Positions 9,313 through 16,702 are shown, counted from the stretch's first letter. The stretch is 37,950 nt of DNA from an uncultured Pseudomonadota bacterium (GCA_937912125.1 CALDOK010000328.1:1-37950), one strand, 5' to 3'. The notes: a model not told the origin generated them from the letters alone. Numbers and translations are program-made.

Positions 9313-9888
9313 GTGAGCCACAAAAGAGACAAGGACAAGGACCCGGTCACCGATCCGACAGAGCTGCCGGAGGCCCACCTCGAGGGCTTGGGCGCCAGCT
9401 TTCTCGGCGGCATCGAGCAGCTGCGTGCGGGCCGCATCGATCAAGCGATCAAAACGTTCAGAGGCATCCTGGCGGTGGAACCGCGCCTGCCGGAGCCGCG
9501 CATGGAGCTGGCAAGGATTCTACTGGACACCGGGCGACTGCACGAAGCCGAGGCAGAAGCCAAGGAAGCCCTGCGCCTGCTCGAGGCGGGCGGACAGTGG
9601 ATCGAGGAGCTGTCGGAGCCCATCGTGTTGGGCTTGGCCCACGGCCTTCTGGCCGAGGTCCTCAGGCAAGTCGCCGACTCGGACGAGGTGATCTTCGGGC
9701 CGCCCGAGCGCTTCCACGCCCTGACCAACGAGGCCCGCCACCACTTCGCCAAGGCCGCGACCCTGGACCCCGAAAACCAACACGCCAGCTACCACGCCTT
9801 CTTCATGAACCTGGAGATCCCCGACGGCGGCATGAGCCTGGCGGCGCCGCCCGAGCTGGCGAGAGACCCCGATCCAACGACGGACTAG
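9313..9888 (+). CDS. TPR-like repeat protein
   Basis: GTG start with CCGGAG 6 nt upstream. The 191-residue, charged, cytoplasmic-looking protein has at least two TPR-like helical pairs: FLGGIEQLRAGRIDQAIKTF and then EPRMELARILLDTGRLHEAE, with a further possible unit near ARHHFAKAATLDPENQHASY. TPR proteins are protein-interaction scaffolds; no enzymatic motif was seen. It is the last gene of the plus-strand block, 27 nt after the soluble kinase, and could be an adaptor for the signalling pair. Its stop TAG lies in a CTAG palindrome that also encodes the stop of the convergent fxsA gene. Confidence 0.75.
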   Translation: MSHKRDKDKDPVTDPTELPEAHLEGLGASFLGGIEQLRAGRIDQAIKTFRGILAVEPRLPEPRMELARILLDTGRLHEAEAEAKEALRLLEAGGQWIEELSEPIVLGLAHGLLAEVLRQVADSDEVIFGPPERFHALTNEARHHFAKAATLDPENQHASYHAFFMNLEIPDGGMSLAAPPELARDPDPTTD

Positions 9889-10409
9889 GACACGGGATGA
9901 TCGAAGGGTGAGTCCGGCACGGCCGGAGTGGACCTGCCGTTGGATCTGGGGGTCGGCTTGGGGGTCGGCCTGGGGGTCGGCCTGGGGGTCGGCTTGGGCT
10001 CGGCTGCGCTCACGCCGGCGCCTGCGCCCATACCCGAGATCGACAGACCGAAGCGCTCGATCAGCCAGACGGACAGGAGAGGGGAGAGCCGTGTGCGGGT
10101 GAACGGCATGATCAGCACGAACCCGCTGAGGTCCGTGAGCAGCCCCGGGGTGAGCAGCAGCAGCCCACCGGCCAGCACCATCGCACCTTCGACCAGGTGC
10201 GCGGCAGGTGGCAGGCCCTTGCCCAGATCCTGCTTGAGCTGCTGGAGCACTGCCATGCCTTCCTGCTTGGCCAAGGCGGCCCCCACCAAGCCTGTGAGGA
10301 CGATGATCAGGACCGTGGCCAGCGGGCCGATCCACTGGCCGACGGTGACCAGCAGGTACAGCTCCACCGCAGGGATGATGGTGAAGGCGAGCAGGAGCTT
10401 CCAGAACAT
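9885..10409 (-). CDS. fxsA: FxsA family membrane protein with PTP-repeat tail
   Basis: The start is placed at the ATG giving MFWKLLLAFTIIPAVELYLL, the usual N-terminus of FxsA proteins, rather than an extension 81 nt further upstream. The 174-residue protein has helices at about 3-22, 26-45 and 70-110, with FxsA-like features: PAVELYLLVTVG, GLVGAALAKQEG and GGLLLLTPGLLTDLSGFVLI. In E. coli FxsA (YtfF-like, SuppF) is linked to exclusion of phage T7 by F; the general function is unknown. After the core comes an unusual tail of repeated (K/R)PTP units, encoded by a 12-bp tandem repeat. The gene follows mazG by 29 nt and is probably co-transcribed with it. It converges on the TPR gene with a 4-nt overlap. 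Confidence 0.85.
   Translation of the reverse strand: MFWKLLLAFTIIPAVELYLLVTVGQWIGPLATVLIIVLTGLVGAALAKQEGMAVLQQLKQDLGKGLPPAAHLVEGAMVLAGGLLLLTPGLLTDLSGFVLIMPFTRTRLSPLLSVWLIERFGLSISGMGAGAGVSAAEPKPTPRPTPRPTPKPTPRSNGRSTPAVPDSPFDHPVS
9946..10005. repeat. 12-bp tandem repeat in fxsA tail
   Basis: Four near-identical 12-bp units, (C/T)TGGGGGTCGGC on the plus strand, occupy 9946-9993, followed by a degenerate fifth unit to 10005. Read on the minus strand they encode the PTP repeats of the FxsA tail. The number of units is a multiple of three bases, so copy-number changes keep the frame. Confidence 0.9.
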
Positions 10410-10438
10410 GGCGCCCTCGCGCAGAGGTCGCAGATATC

Positions 10439-11263
10439 CTACGCACCGCCGCTTTCTCGGCCAGCCCTTCGTCGCTTGACCTCCTGCCACAGGGCCTCGA
10501 GCTCGCCAAGATCCGCGTGGTGCAGATCCGAGCCACGGGCGGAGGCCAGCCGCTCGAGCTCCCTGAACCGGCTCTCGAAGCGATGGTTCGCGTCCCGGAG
10601 GGCCTCCTCCGGGCCCACACCGAGCATGCGTGCGAGGTTGGCGACGGTCAGCAGCACATCGCCCAGCTCGGCGTGCACGGCCGCGGCGTCTCCACAGGCG
10701 ATGGCCGCGTCCAGTTCGGCGAGCTCCTCGTCGACCTTGGCGCGCACGCCCGCCACATCCGGCCAGTCGAAGCCCACGCGGCTGACCTTCTCGCTGGCCC
10801 GGTGGGCCCGAATCAAGGCCGGCAGGGAGGCGGGGATGCCGTCGAGCACCGAGCGCTCACGCAGTTCCGAGGCGCGCTCCTGGGCCTTGGACGCCTCCCA
10901 GGAGGCGGGGTCCCCGTCGAAGCTCGGCTCCCCGTCCGCAGGCCTCAGGATGCCCGGATGGCGGCGCTTCATCTTGGCGACGATGCCCTGGCAGGCCTGC
11001 TCGAGGTCGAAGTCTCCGTCCTCGCGGGCCACGCGGGCCATGAGCAAGAGCAGGAAGAGCGAGTCCCCCAGCTCAGCGCACTGGCCAGCGGCGTCGCCAG
11101 CCTCGACGGCCTCGAGCAGCTCGTAGATCTCTTCCACCAGGTAGGGACGCAGGGAGAGGCGGGTCTGCGCACGATCCCAAGGGCAGCCCTGGGGCCCACG
11201 GAGCCGGTCGATCACCTGGATCAGCTCCAGCAGGGCAGGGGAGAGGAGCGCTGTCTCGCTCAT
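10439..11263 (-). CDS. mazG: Nucleoside triphosphate pyrophosphohydrolase MazG
   Basis: Hydrolyses (d)NTPs to NMPs and pyrophosphate; in the cytoplasm it has a house-cleaning role and in E. coli it affects (p)ppGpp levels. The ATG at 11263 is chosen because GGGAGG lies 8 nt upstream and the protein then begins MSETALLSPALLELIQVIDR, in register with MazG. The 274 residues contain two MazG domains. The first has Glu44, Glu45, Glu48 and the ELGD box (Glu64-Asp67), plus the family hallmark GCPWDRAQT at 26-34. The second has KVDEELAEL and AELGDVLLTV. This is the standard tandem architecture and length. It is the first gene of a minus-strand pair with fxsA and is divergent from the kinase gene, with about 106 bp between them. 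Confidence 0.95.
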   Translation of the reverse strand: MSETALLSPALLELIQVIDRLRGPQGCPWDRAQTRLSLRPYLVEEIYELLEAVEAGDAAGQCAELGDSLFLLLLMARVAREDGDFDLEQACQGIVAKMKRRHPGILRPADGEPSFDGDPASWEASKAQERASELRERSVLDGIPASLPALIRAHRASEKVSRVGFDWPDVAGVRAKVDEELAELDAAIACGDAAAVHAELGDVLLTVANLARMLGVGPEEALRDANHRFESRFRELERLASARGSDLHHADLGELEALWQEVKRRRAGRESGGA

Positions 11264-11369
11264 GGCCTGGCCTCCCGGTGGCGAGGGTTGGAGGTTCGGG
11301 CATTCGGCGCGGGCGTAGGGGAGCGGTTTCTTGATAGGCTGCCTGGGCACGGCGAACCCGGAGGCACCC

Positions 11370-12851
11370 TTGCCCACACCGAACCAGCCCGAGGTCTTCG
11401 GCAAGTACCACCTGCTAGAGAAGATCGCCACGGGCGGTATGGCCGAGGTCTACCGCGCCCGGTCCTACGGCATGGAGGGCTTCGAGAAGATCCTGGTGAT
11501 CAAGCGGGTGCTCGACCACCTGGCCAAGGATCAAGAGTTCATCCAGCTCTTCCAGTACGAGGCGCTCATCGCCGTCGAGCTCCAGCACGTCAACATCGTG
11601 CAGGTCTTCGAGTTCGAGCAGGTCGAGGGCCAGTACTACATCGCCATGGAGTACGTGCACGGGCTCGATCTCGCCCGGCTCCTCACCCGAGCCCGGCGCA
11701 TGGGGCCTTTCCCGGTGTCCTCGGCCCTGTTCGTCACCTGCGAGGTCCTCAAGGCCCTGCAGTTCGCCCACGACCGGGTGGACGACCACGATCGTCCCAT
11801 GAACATCGTGCACTGCGACATCTCCCCCCAGAACATCCTGATCTCCTACGCCGGTGAGGTGAAGATCACCGACTTCGGCATCAGCCGCGCCGCCATGCAG
11901 GCCACCGGCACCCACAAGGTCGTCCGGGGCAAGTACGCCTACATGTCGCCAGAGCAGGTCGAAGGTCGGGATCTCGACGGGCGCAGCGACCTGTTCAGCA
12001 TGGGCATCGTGCTGTGGGAGCTGCTCGCCGGCCGCCGTCTGTTCAAGGCCCGCACCCGTGAAGAGACCCTGGCCCGGGTGCGGCGCGCCGAGGTTCCCAG
12101 CCTCCGCAGCTTCCGCAGCGAGGTGAGTGAGGACCTCGAAGACATCGTGCTGCGCGTGCTCTCACGACGGCCTGAGGACCGCTACGAGAGCGCGGCGGAC
12201 TTCCTCGAGGCGCTCTCCATCAACATGGTGCGCGAGGGCCACCGCGCCACCAACAACGATCTCTCCCAGTACCTCAAGGACGTCCTCGAGGCCGCCACCC
12301 GGACCGGCGACGGCGACGCTCCCCAGGGGGCCAAGCCCGCCCGCAGGACCCTCCCTCCCAGCGCAATCGTCGTCATGGCCGCCGAAGCCAGCCAGCCCCC
12401 TCGATCCATCGCGGCCCCCCAGTCCAGCCTGGCCAACGTGATCGATCAGTGGACCGGCATCCTGGCCGAGAGCGAAGGCGAGATCTGGGAGTCGGGCGAA
12501 GGCTCGATGTTGGTGGTCTGGATCGTCAAAGAAGGTCTCCGGGACACCCTGTCCCGCGCGGTCAGCTGCGCCCTGCGCTTGCAGCGGCTCACGCTCCAGG
12601 CGGGCTACCGCCTCTCCGCCGGTGTGGCGCCTGGCGTCGCCCGACTCCAGAGCGACACCCAGCGCCCGGACGAAGGCTGGGAGCTCGCGGGGCCCTTCTA
12701 CCTGTCCCGCTGGATGATGAACCTCAGCGCGCACCGCGGGCGGGTGCTGGTCACCGAGGTCGGACGCCGCCAGATCGCGCTGAACACCCAGCACCTGGGC
12801 CGCATCCCCATCGAGGGCAGTCGCTACATCAACCTGTACGAAGTCGGCTAG
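11370..12851 (+). CDS. Ser/Thr protein kinase fused to a degenerate class III cyclase-like domain
   Basis: A TTG start at 11370 with GGAGG 5 nt upstream gives a 493-residue protein that enters the kinase fold directly; an upstream TTG at 11331 has poorer context. The Hanks-type kinase domain spans about 12-285: glycine loop IATGGMAEVY, VIK Lys45, catalytic loop HCDISPQN with Asp150, DFG Asp168, and YMSPEQ. The Arg of HRD is Cys149, so it is a non-RD kinase. After a Pro/Ala linker, about 354-493 resembles a nucleotide-cyclase homology domain: GEGSMLVVW where active enzymes have GDG, then a helix ALRLQRL, then LSAGVAPG in the position of GIHxG, and a WELAGPFYLSRWMMN helix. Metal-binding Asp residues are not evident, so it is probably regulatory. 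No membrane helix was found. Targets are unknown. Confidence 0.88.
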   Translation: MPTPNQPEVFGKYHLLEKIATGGMAEVYRARSYGMEGFEKILVIKRVLDHLAKDQEFIQLFQYEALIAVELQHVNIVQVFEFEQVEGQYYIAMEYVHGLDLARLLTRARRMGPFPVSSALFVTCEVLKALQFAHDRVDDHDRPMNIVHCDISPQNILISYAGEVKITDFGISRAAMQATGTHKVVRGKYAYMSPEQVEGRDLDGRSDLFSMGIVLWELLAGRRLFKARTREETLARVRRAEVPSLRSFRSEVSEDLEDIVLRVLSRRPEDRYESAADFLEALSINMVREGHRATNNDLSQYLKDVLEAATRTGDGDAPQGAKPARRTLPPSAIVVMAAEASQPPRSIAAPQSSLANVIDQWTGILAESEGEIWESGEGSMLVVWIVKEGLRDTLSRAVSCALRLQRLTLQAGYRLSAGVAPGVARLQSDTQRPDEGWELAGPFYLSRWMMNLSAHRGRVLVTEVGRRQIALNTQHLGRIPIEGSRYINLYEVG

Positions 12852-12984
12852 CCGCGCGGAGCGGCAGAGGCGGGGCAGGGGAGTCAGCGAACGGTGAGGC
12901 TGCACAGGGCCACTCCGCCCCTGAGCGCGTGGATCGGGCACCGGAGCGAGTCGAGGCCAGGTGACTGACCATCGAAGAAAACTG

Positions 12985-13012
12985 TTGACACGTCACCCCT
13001 TGCCTATAAAAT
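12985..13012 (+). promoter_or_regulatory. Sigma70-type promoter
   Basis: A perfect -35 TTGACA (12985-12990) is separated by 16 bp from TAAAAT (13007-13012, 5 of 6 consensus bases). This is the best promoter match in the window and lies in a locally AT-richer stretch. It should drive the secreted DUF4097-like gene at 13157. An overlapping TATAAA at 13005 gives a shorter 14-bp spacing and is less likely. Confidence 0.65.
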
Positions 13013-13033
13013 GGTTCCTAGCATTGACGTGTC
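12987..13033. promoter_or_regulatory. Paired inverted repeats flanking the promoter (candidate operators)
   Basis: GACACGTCA at 12987-12995 overlaps the -35 box, and its exact reverse complement TGACGTGTC lies at 13025-13033 near the expected transcription start. The arms are 29 bp apart. Each arm is itself close to a palindrome (TGAC-AC-GTCA), so they could be two operator sites for a dimeric repressor or the arms of one RNA stem. Confidence 0.45.
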
Positions 13034-13156
13034 CAGGATGCTCCCGCTCCCGCCGCTGTCTCTTCCTGTCAACCGAGCATCCACACCACCATCGAAGGTT
13101 TCTGTTTCCGGTGCGTCCGGTGTCTCGTCCTATGAACCCAAAGCGCAGGTCCCCCA

Positions 13157-13828
13157 ATGCAGCGCACCCTCCTCTCGACCGCTCCCCTGCTGATCGGCCT
13201 GATCGCTGGCGGTAGCCTCGAGGTCCAGGACCAGGGCGCATGGGCTGGCATCGAGCGGGTCAAGGTTCGCTGGGACGCAGGCGACGTGACCGTGGACGCC
13301 CAGCCATCGGCCCTGGTGCGCGCCCACAGCCTGGCCTGGGGACCAGAAGCCTCCGTCGCCTACGAGGCTCGTCGGGACGGTGAGATCCTGTTCCTCGAGC
13401 TGCAGTGCCGCACGCCGGCCCCCTGCGGCAGCGATCTCGAGCTGTCCTTGCCCCCCGGGGTGAGCCTCGAGCTGGACCTGGGCGAGGGCCTGGCCAGGAT
13501 TCATGGCGCCGTGGGTGACGCCTCCGTCATCGTCGGTAGCGGCAGCATCGAAGCCTACGGCCTCACCGCCAGCGAGGCCGTGCTCCAGGTGGTCGATGGC
13601 TCCATCTCCGCGCTGTGGGCCGACGTGCCCTCGCGGGTGGTGGTGGCCACGGTCTCGGGCGACGTCGAGCTGCGCCTGCCCCGGGCGGACTACGCCCTCG
13701 AGGATCAGCTCGACCACAGCACCATGGTCGGAATGCAGCCGGTCCAGGGTGCCGCGAGCCGAATCCAGGTCACCGCCGTGCAGGGCCACGCCACCATCTA
13801 CGGTGTGCGCGCCGTCGCAGAGCTCTGA
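13157..13828 (+). CDS. Secreted DUF4097-like beta-solenoid protein
   Basis: The 223-residue product starts with a signal peptide (MQRTLLSTAPLLIGLIAGG), with export likely and no lipobox. The rest is short repeated beta strands of the DUF4097/DUF2807 putative-adhesin type: DVTVDAQPSALVRA, then LELDLGEGLARIHGAVGDAS, GSGSIEAYGLTASEA, GDVELRLPRADY. Such folds are common in envelope proteins; no activity can be read from the sequence. The ribosome-binding site is weak (AGG about 8 nt upstream). It is transcribed from its own promoter with paired inverted repeats and ends 54 bp before cmk. The family assignment is moderate because it rests on repeat pattern alone. Confidence 0.7.
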   Translation: MQRTLLSTAPLLIGLIAGGSLEVQDQGAWAGIERVKVRWDAGDVTVDAQPSALVRAHSLAWGPEASVAYEARRDGEILFLELQCRTPAPCGSDLELSLPPGVSLELDLGEGLARIHGAVGDASVIVGSGSIEAYGLTASEAVLQVVDGSISALWADVPSRVVVATVSGDVELRLPRADYALEDQLDHSTMVGMQPVQGAASRIQVTAVQGHATIYGVRAVAEL

Positions 13829-13847
13829 GCCGTCGCGCTGGGTGCGG

Positions 13848-13876
13848 TTGCTTGCCATGGGCTCGGCCCATAGCAT
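13848..13876 (+). promoter_or_regulatory. Candidate promoter for a leaderless cmk transcript
   Basis: TTGCTT (13848-13853), a 17-bp spacer and TAGCAT (13871-13876, 4 of 6 bases) end 6 nt before the cmk ATG, placing the start point at or near the A of the ATG. No Shine-Dalgarno sequence precedes the ATG. A perfect hairpin ATGGGC-TCG-GCCCAT (13857-13871) lies inside the spacer. Confidence 0.4.
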
Positions 13877-13882
13877 GAGCCC

Positions 13883-14590
13883 ATGAGCACCCAAGAAAAC
13901 GCCCCACCGCGGGGCCTGCAGATCGCCATCGATGGTCCCGCCGCCTCCGGCAAGGGCACCGTGGCCCGCGCCGTCGCCGCTGCCCTCGGCTACACCTACG
14001 TCGACACCGGCACCCTGTACCGAGCGGTCGCCTTCCAGGCCGCGCGCGCTGGGATTGACCTGGAGGACGAGGTGGCCCTGTCGCGCTTGGCGGCCGAGCT
14101 GCCGGTGCGGCTGCACTGGGACGGCGTGAGGCTCGCAGTCCTGCTGGACGAGCAGGACGTCTCCTCGGCCATCCGGGCCGAGTCTGTGGGGCAGGGTGCC
14201 TCCAAGGTGGCCACGCTGCCGGGGGTGCGGCAGGCCCTGCTGGACCTGCAGCAGCGGCTCGGGCAGGCGGGCGGAGTGGTCATGGACGGCAGGGACATCG
14301 GCTCGGTGGTCATGCCCGACGCCGAGCTGAAGATCTACCTCGACGCCAGCCTCGAAGAGCGGGCTCAGCGCCGGCTGCTCGAGCTCCAGCGGCGAGGCAT
14401 CGAGGCCACCTTCGAGCAGCTGTGTCGGGAGGTCGCGGCCCGCGACGCCCAGGACTCCGGACGGGCCGTCGCGCCCCTGCGCGTCCTGCCCGATTCGTGG
14501 CGCCTGGACACCACGGGGATGAACCCCGAGCAGGTACTCCAGGCCGTCCTGGAGGAGGCTCGCACACGGGGCGCCCAGGAACTGGTTTGA
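13883..14590 (+). CDS. cmk: Cytidylate kinase
   Basis: Transfers phosphate from ATP to CMP/dCMP in pyrimidine nucleotide salvage and synthesis. The 235 residues carry the P-loop GPAASGKGT (18-26), the substrate region DTGTLYRAVA, the segment SVGQGASKVATLPGVR and the Cmk signature VMDGRDIGSVVMPDAELKIY. A lid region RRLLELQRRGI and AARDAQDSGRAVAPL follow. Length and motif order match the bacterial family. It sits directly upstream of rpsA, a conserved order in many bacteria. The ATG lacks a Shine-Dalgarno sequence and has a possible -10 box 6 nt upstream, so it may be translated from a leaderless mRNA. Confidence 0.96.
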   Translation: MSTQENAPPRGLQIAIDGPAASGKGTVARAVAAALGYTYVDTGTLYRAVAFQAARAGIDLEDEVALSRLAAELPVRLHWDGVRLAVLLDEQDVSSAIRAESVGQGASKVATLPGVRQALLDLQQRLGQAGGVVMDGRDIGSVVMPDAELKIYLDASLEERAQRRLLELQRRGIEATFEQLCREVAARDAQDSGRAVAPLRVLPDSWRLDTTGMNPEQVLQAVLEEARTRGAQELV

Positions 14591-14766
14591 CGGGAGGGGG
14601 GGCGTCGGATATCCCGCCGCGGCCGTGCGGCTCTGTGCCGTGACGGCTGGTCTTTCTATGTTCGGACTCGTCTGTCGAGAATTCTCTCGGCTCGGCGAGA
14701 CCGGCGAACTCAACCCCCCTTATCGAGACGCAATTCCGCGCCCTCGATCGGCCTGGTTTCCCATAC
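14591..14766 (+). promoter_or_regulatory. rpsA leader region with palindromes and no Shine-Dalgarno
   Basis: This 176-bp leader has a GCCGC/GCGGC stem (14616-14631), GCCGT-G-ACGGC (14637-14647) followed by TCTTTCT that could terminate cmk transcription, a perfect palindrome GAGAATTCTC (14677-14686), and a TCTCG/CGAGA stem (14685-14700) that shares bases with it. No purine-rich site precedes the rpsA ATG. S1 is known in E. coli to repress its own leader, which also lacks a good Shine-Dalgarno. Confidence 0.4.
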
Positions 14767-16656
14767 ATGACATCCCTTCCTCCAGCTAACGACAACCTTC
14801 TCGACACCCCCCTCAGCGATCTCGACCGCGACGCTTTCATGAGCCTCTTCGACGACGCTCTCCAGCAGAGCAACGTCCAAGAGCACTCCGTCGTCACCGG
14901 CCGCGTGATCGACATCGGTGACGAGTACATCACCGTAGACATCGGCTTCAAGGCCGAAGGCATCATCCCCCGTCGCGAGTTCATCGACCCCGAAGGCGAG
15001 CTCATCATCGCCATGGACGACATGGTCGATGTCTACCTCGACAACCTCGATCAGGGCGACGGCCAGCTCTACCTCTCCAAGGAGCGCGCCGACCTGATGA
15101 AGGCCTGGGAGGAGATCTCCAAGGCCGTGGAAGCGGATGAAGTCGTCTCCGGTGTGATCGTGGCCCGGGTCAAGGGCGGTGTCCAGGTGGACATCGGTGT
15201 CAAGGCATTCCTCCCCGGCTCCCAGGTCGACCTGCGGCCGGTCAAGAACCTCGACAAGCTCATCGGCGAGACCTACGAGTTCAAGATCATCAAGTTCAAC
15301 AAGAAGCGCGGCAACATCGTGCTGTCCCGCCGCGTCCTGCTCGAGCAGGAGCGCGAGGCCAAGCGCAGCGACACCCTGGCCAAGCTCCAGGTCGGCTCCA
15401 TCATGCCGGGCGTCATCAAGAACATCACCGACTACGGCGCCTTCGTGGACCTGGGCGGTATCGACGGCCTGCTGCACATCACCGACATGTCCTACGGGCG
15501 GATCAACCACCCCAGCGAGATGTTCGAGATCAGCCAGACCATCGAGGTCAAGGTCCTCAAGTTCGACCGCGACTCCCAGCGCGTCAGCCTCGGCTACAAG
15601 CAGATCCGGCCGGATCCGTGGGAAGAGGTGGAGTACAAGTACCCTGTGGGCGCCATCGTCCGCGGCAAGGTGGTCTCCATCCCCGACTACGGTGCCTTCA
15701 TCGAGCTCGAAGACGGCATCGAGGGCCTGGTTCACATCTCCGAGATGACCTGGAACAAGCGCGTCAAGCACCCCACCAAGATCCTCAACCTCGGCGACGT
15801 GGTCGAGGCCAAGGTGCTGGGTGTGGATGTAGAGAACAAGCGCATCAGCCTCGGCATGCGCCAGCTCGAGCCCAACCCCTGGGATCTGGTCGAGGAGAAC
15901 TACCCCGTCGGCACCATCGTCAACGGCAAGGTCCGCAACATCACCGACTTCGGCATCTTCGTGGGTATCGAAGACGGCATCGACGGCCTGGTTCACATCA
16001 GCGACCTGTCCTGGGGCCAGCGCATCAAGCACCCCACCGACAAGTTCAAGAAGGGTGACGACGTCGAGGCGCGCGTGCTGAACATCGACAAGGAGAACGA
16101 GCGTTTCTCCCTCGGTATCCGGCAGCTCAGCGAGGATCCATGGCTGTCCGTGCAGTCCCGCTTCTTCCTCGGCCAGGTGGTCCAGGGCAAGCTGGTGCAC
16201 AAGGTGGACTTCGGTGTCTTCGTCGAGATCGAGGAAGGCGTCGAGGGCCTGGTGCACATCTCCGAGCTGGCTCAGTCCGGCGAAGACTGGCCCGACCACT
16301 ACGAGCTGGCTCAGGAAGTCGTGGCCGAGATCATCAACATCGACCCCCACGACCGCAAGATCAGCCTCTCCGAGCGCGGCGCTTCCGAGCGCAACGTCGA
16401 CCGCGGCAGCATGTCCGACTTCATCGCTCGCCAGGGCGAGTCCAGCACCCGCCTCGGCGACGTGATGGGCGACCTGTCCCGGCAGCTCAGCGAGACCTCG
16501 GTCGAGGGTGAAGGCGCCGAAGTGGCTGCCGAGCCCGTGGCCGAAGAGGCCGGCGAGCCCGTCGTCGAGGCCGTCGCCGAGCCCGTCGTCGAGGCCGTGG
16601 ACGAGCCTGTCGAGGCCCCTGAGGTCGAGACCGAAGAGGTCACCACCGAGGCCTGA
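14767..16656 (+). CDS. rpsA: 30S ribosomal protein S1
   Basis: Binds mRNA and helps the 30S subunit melt and load structured or weak-Shine-Dalgarno messages. The 629 residues have six S1 OB-fold domains starting near 40, 126, 209, 295, 382 and 469; domains 3-6 show the typical RNA-binding pattern (DYGAFVDLGGIDGLLHITD and DFGVFVEIEEGVEGLVHISE). A 90-residue tail follows that is acidic and Glu/Pro/Val-rich, with AEPVVEAV repeats encoded by a 20-bp direct repeat at 16555-16574 and 16579-16598. E. coli S1 has about 557 residues, so the tail accounts for the extra length. It follows cmk as in many bacteria. The start has no Shine-Dalgarno, consistent with autoregulation. Confidence 0.97.
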   Translation: MTSLPPANDNLLDTPLSDLDRDAFMSLFDDALQQSNVQEHSVVTGRVIDIGDEYITVDIGFKAEGIIPRREFIDPEGELIIAMDDMVDVYLDNLDQGDGQLYLSKERADLMKAWEEISKAVEADEVVSGVIVARVKGGVQVDIGVKAFLPGSQVDLRPVKNLDKLIGETYEFKIIKFNKKRGNIVLSRRVLLEQEREAKRSDTLAKLQVGSIMPGVIKNITDYGAFVDLGGIDGLLHITDMSYGRINHPSEMFEISQTIEVKVLKFDRDSQRVSLGYKQIRPDPWEEVEYKYPVGAIVRGKVVSIPDYGAFIELEDGIEGLVHISEMTWNKRVKHPTKILNLGDVVEAKVLGVDVENKRISLGMRQLEPNPWDLVEENYPVGTIVNGKVRNITDFGIFVGIEDGIDGLVHISDLSWGQRIKHPTDKFKKGDDVEARVLNIDKENERFSLGIRQLSEDPWLSVQSRFFLGQVVQGKLVHKVDFGVFVEIEEGVEGLVHISELAQSGEDWPDHYELAQEVVAEIINIDPHDRKISLSERGASERNVDRGSMSDFIARQGESSTRLGDVMGDLSRQLSETSVEGEGAEVAAEPVAEEAGEPVVEAVAEPVVEAVDEPVEAPEVETEEVTTEA

Positions 16657-16669
16657 TGTCATCCGTGTC

Positions 16670-16702
16670 CTGGGCCGACTTGCCCCAGTCGAGTCGGCCC
16701 AG
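16670..16702 (+). terminator. Hairpin after rpsA, 11-bp stem
   Basis: CTGGGCCGACT (16670-16680) and its exact complement AGTCGGCCCAG (16692-16702) enclose an 11-nt loop, 14 nt after the rpsA stop. No T-run follows, so it may stabilise the rpsA 3' end or pause polymerase rather than act as a classical intrinsic terminator. Confidence 0.5.

Larger units (their letters stand above)
12852..13156. other. 305-bp intergenic region with promoter and inverted repeats
   Basis: No convincing gene was seen. The first 110 bp are GC-rich and hold a small GCCGC/GCGGC hairpin at 12851-12865 just after the kinase stop. A good sigma70-type promoter lies at 12985-13012 with 9-bp inverted repeats around it. The transcript would have a leader of about 140 nt before the ATG at 13157. 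Short open frames in this leader have no ribosome-binding site. Confidence 0.7.

Noticed and set aside
11335..11340. TAGGCT as -10 box for the kinase gene
   Set aside because: No -35 box at a suitable distance and the match is poor.
12961..13215. Short open frames in the leader before the DUF4097-like gene
   Set aside because: They begin without ribosome-binding sites, run across the promoter, and end inside the real gene in another frame.
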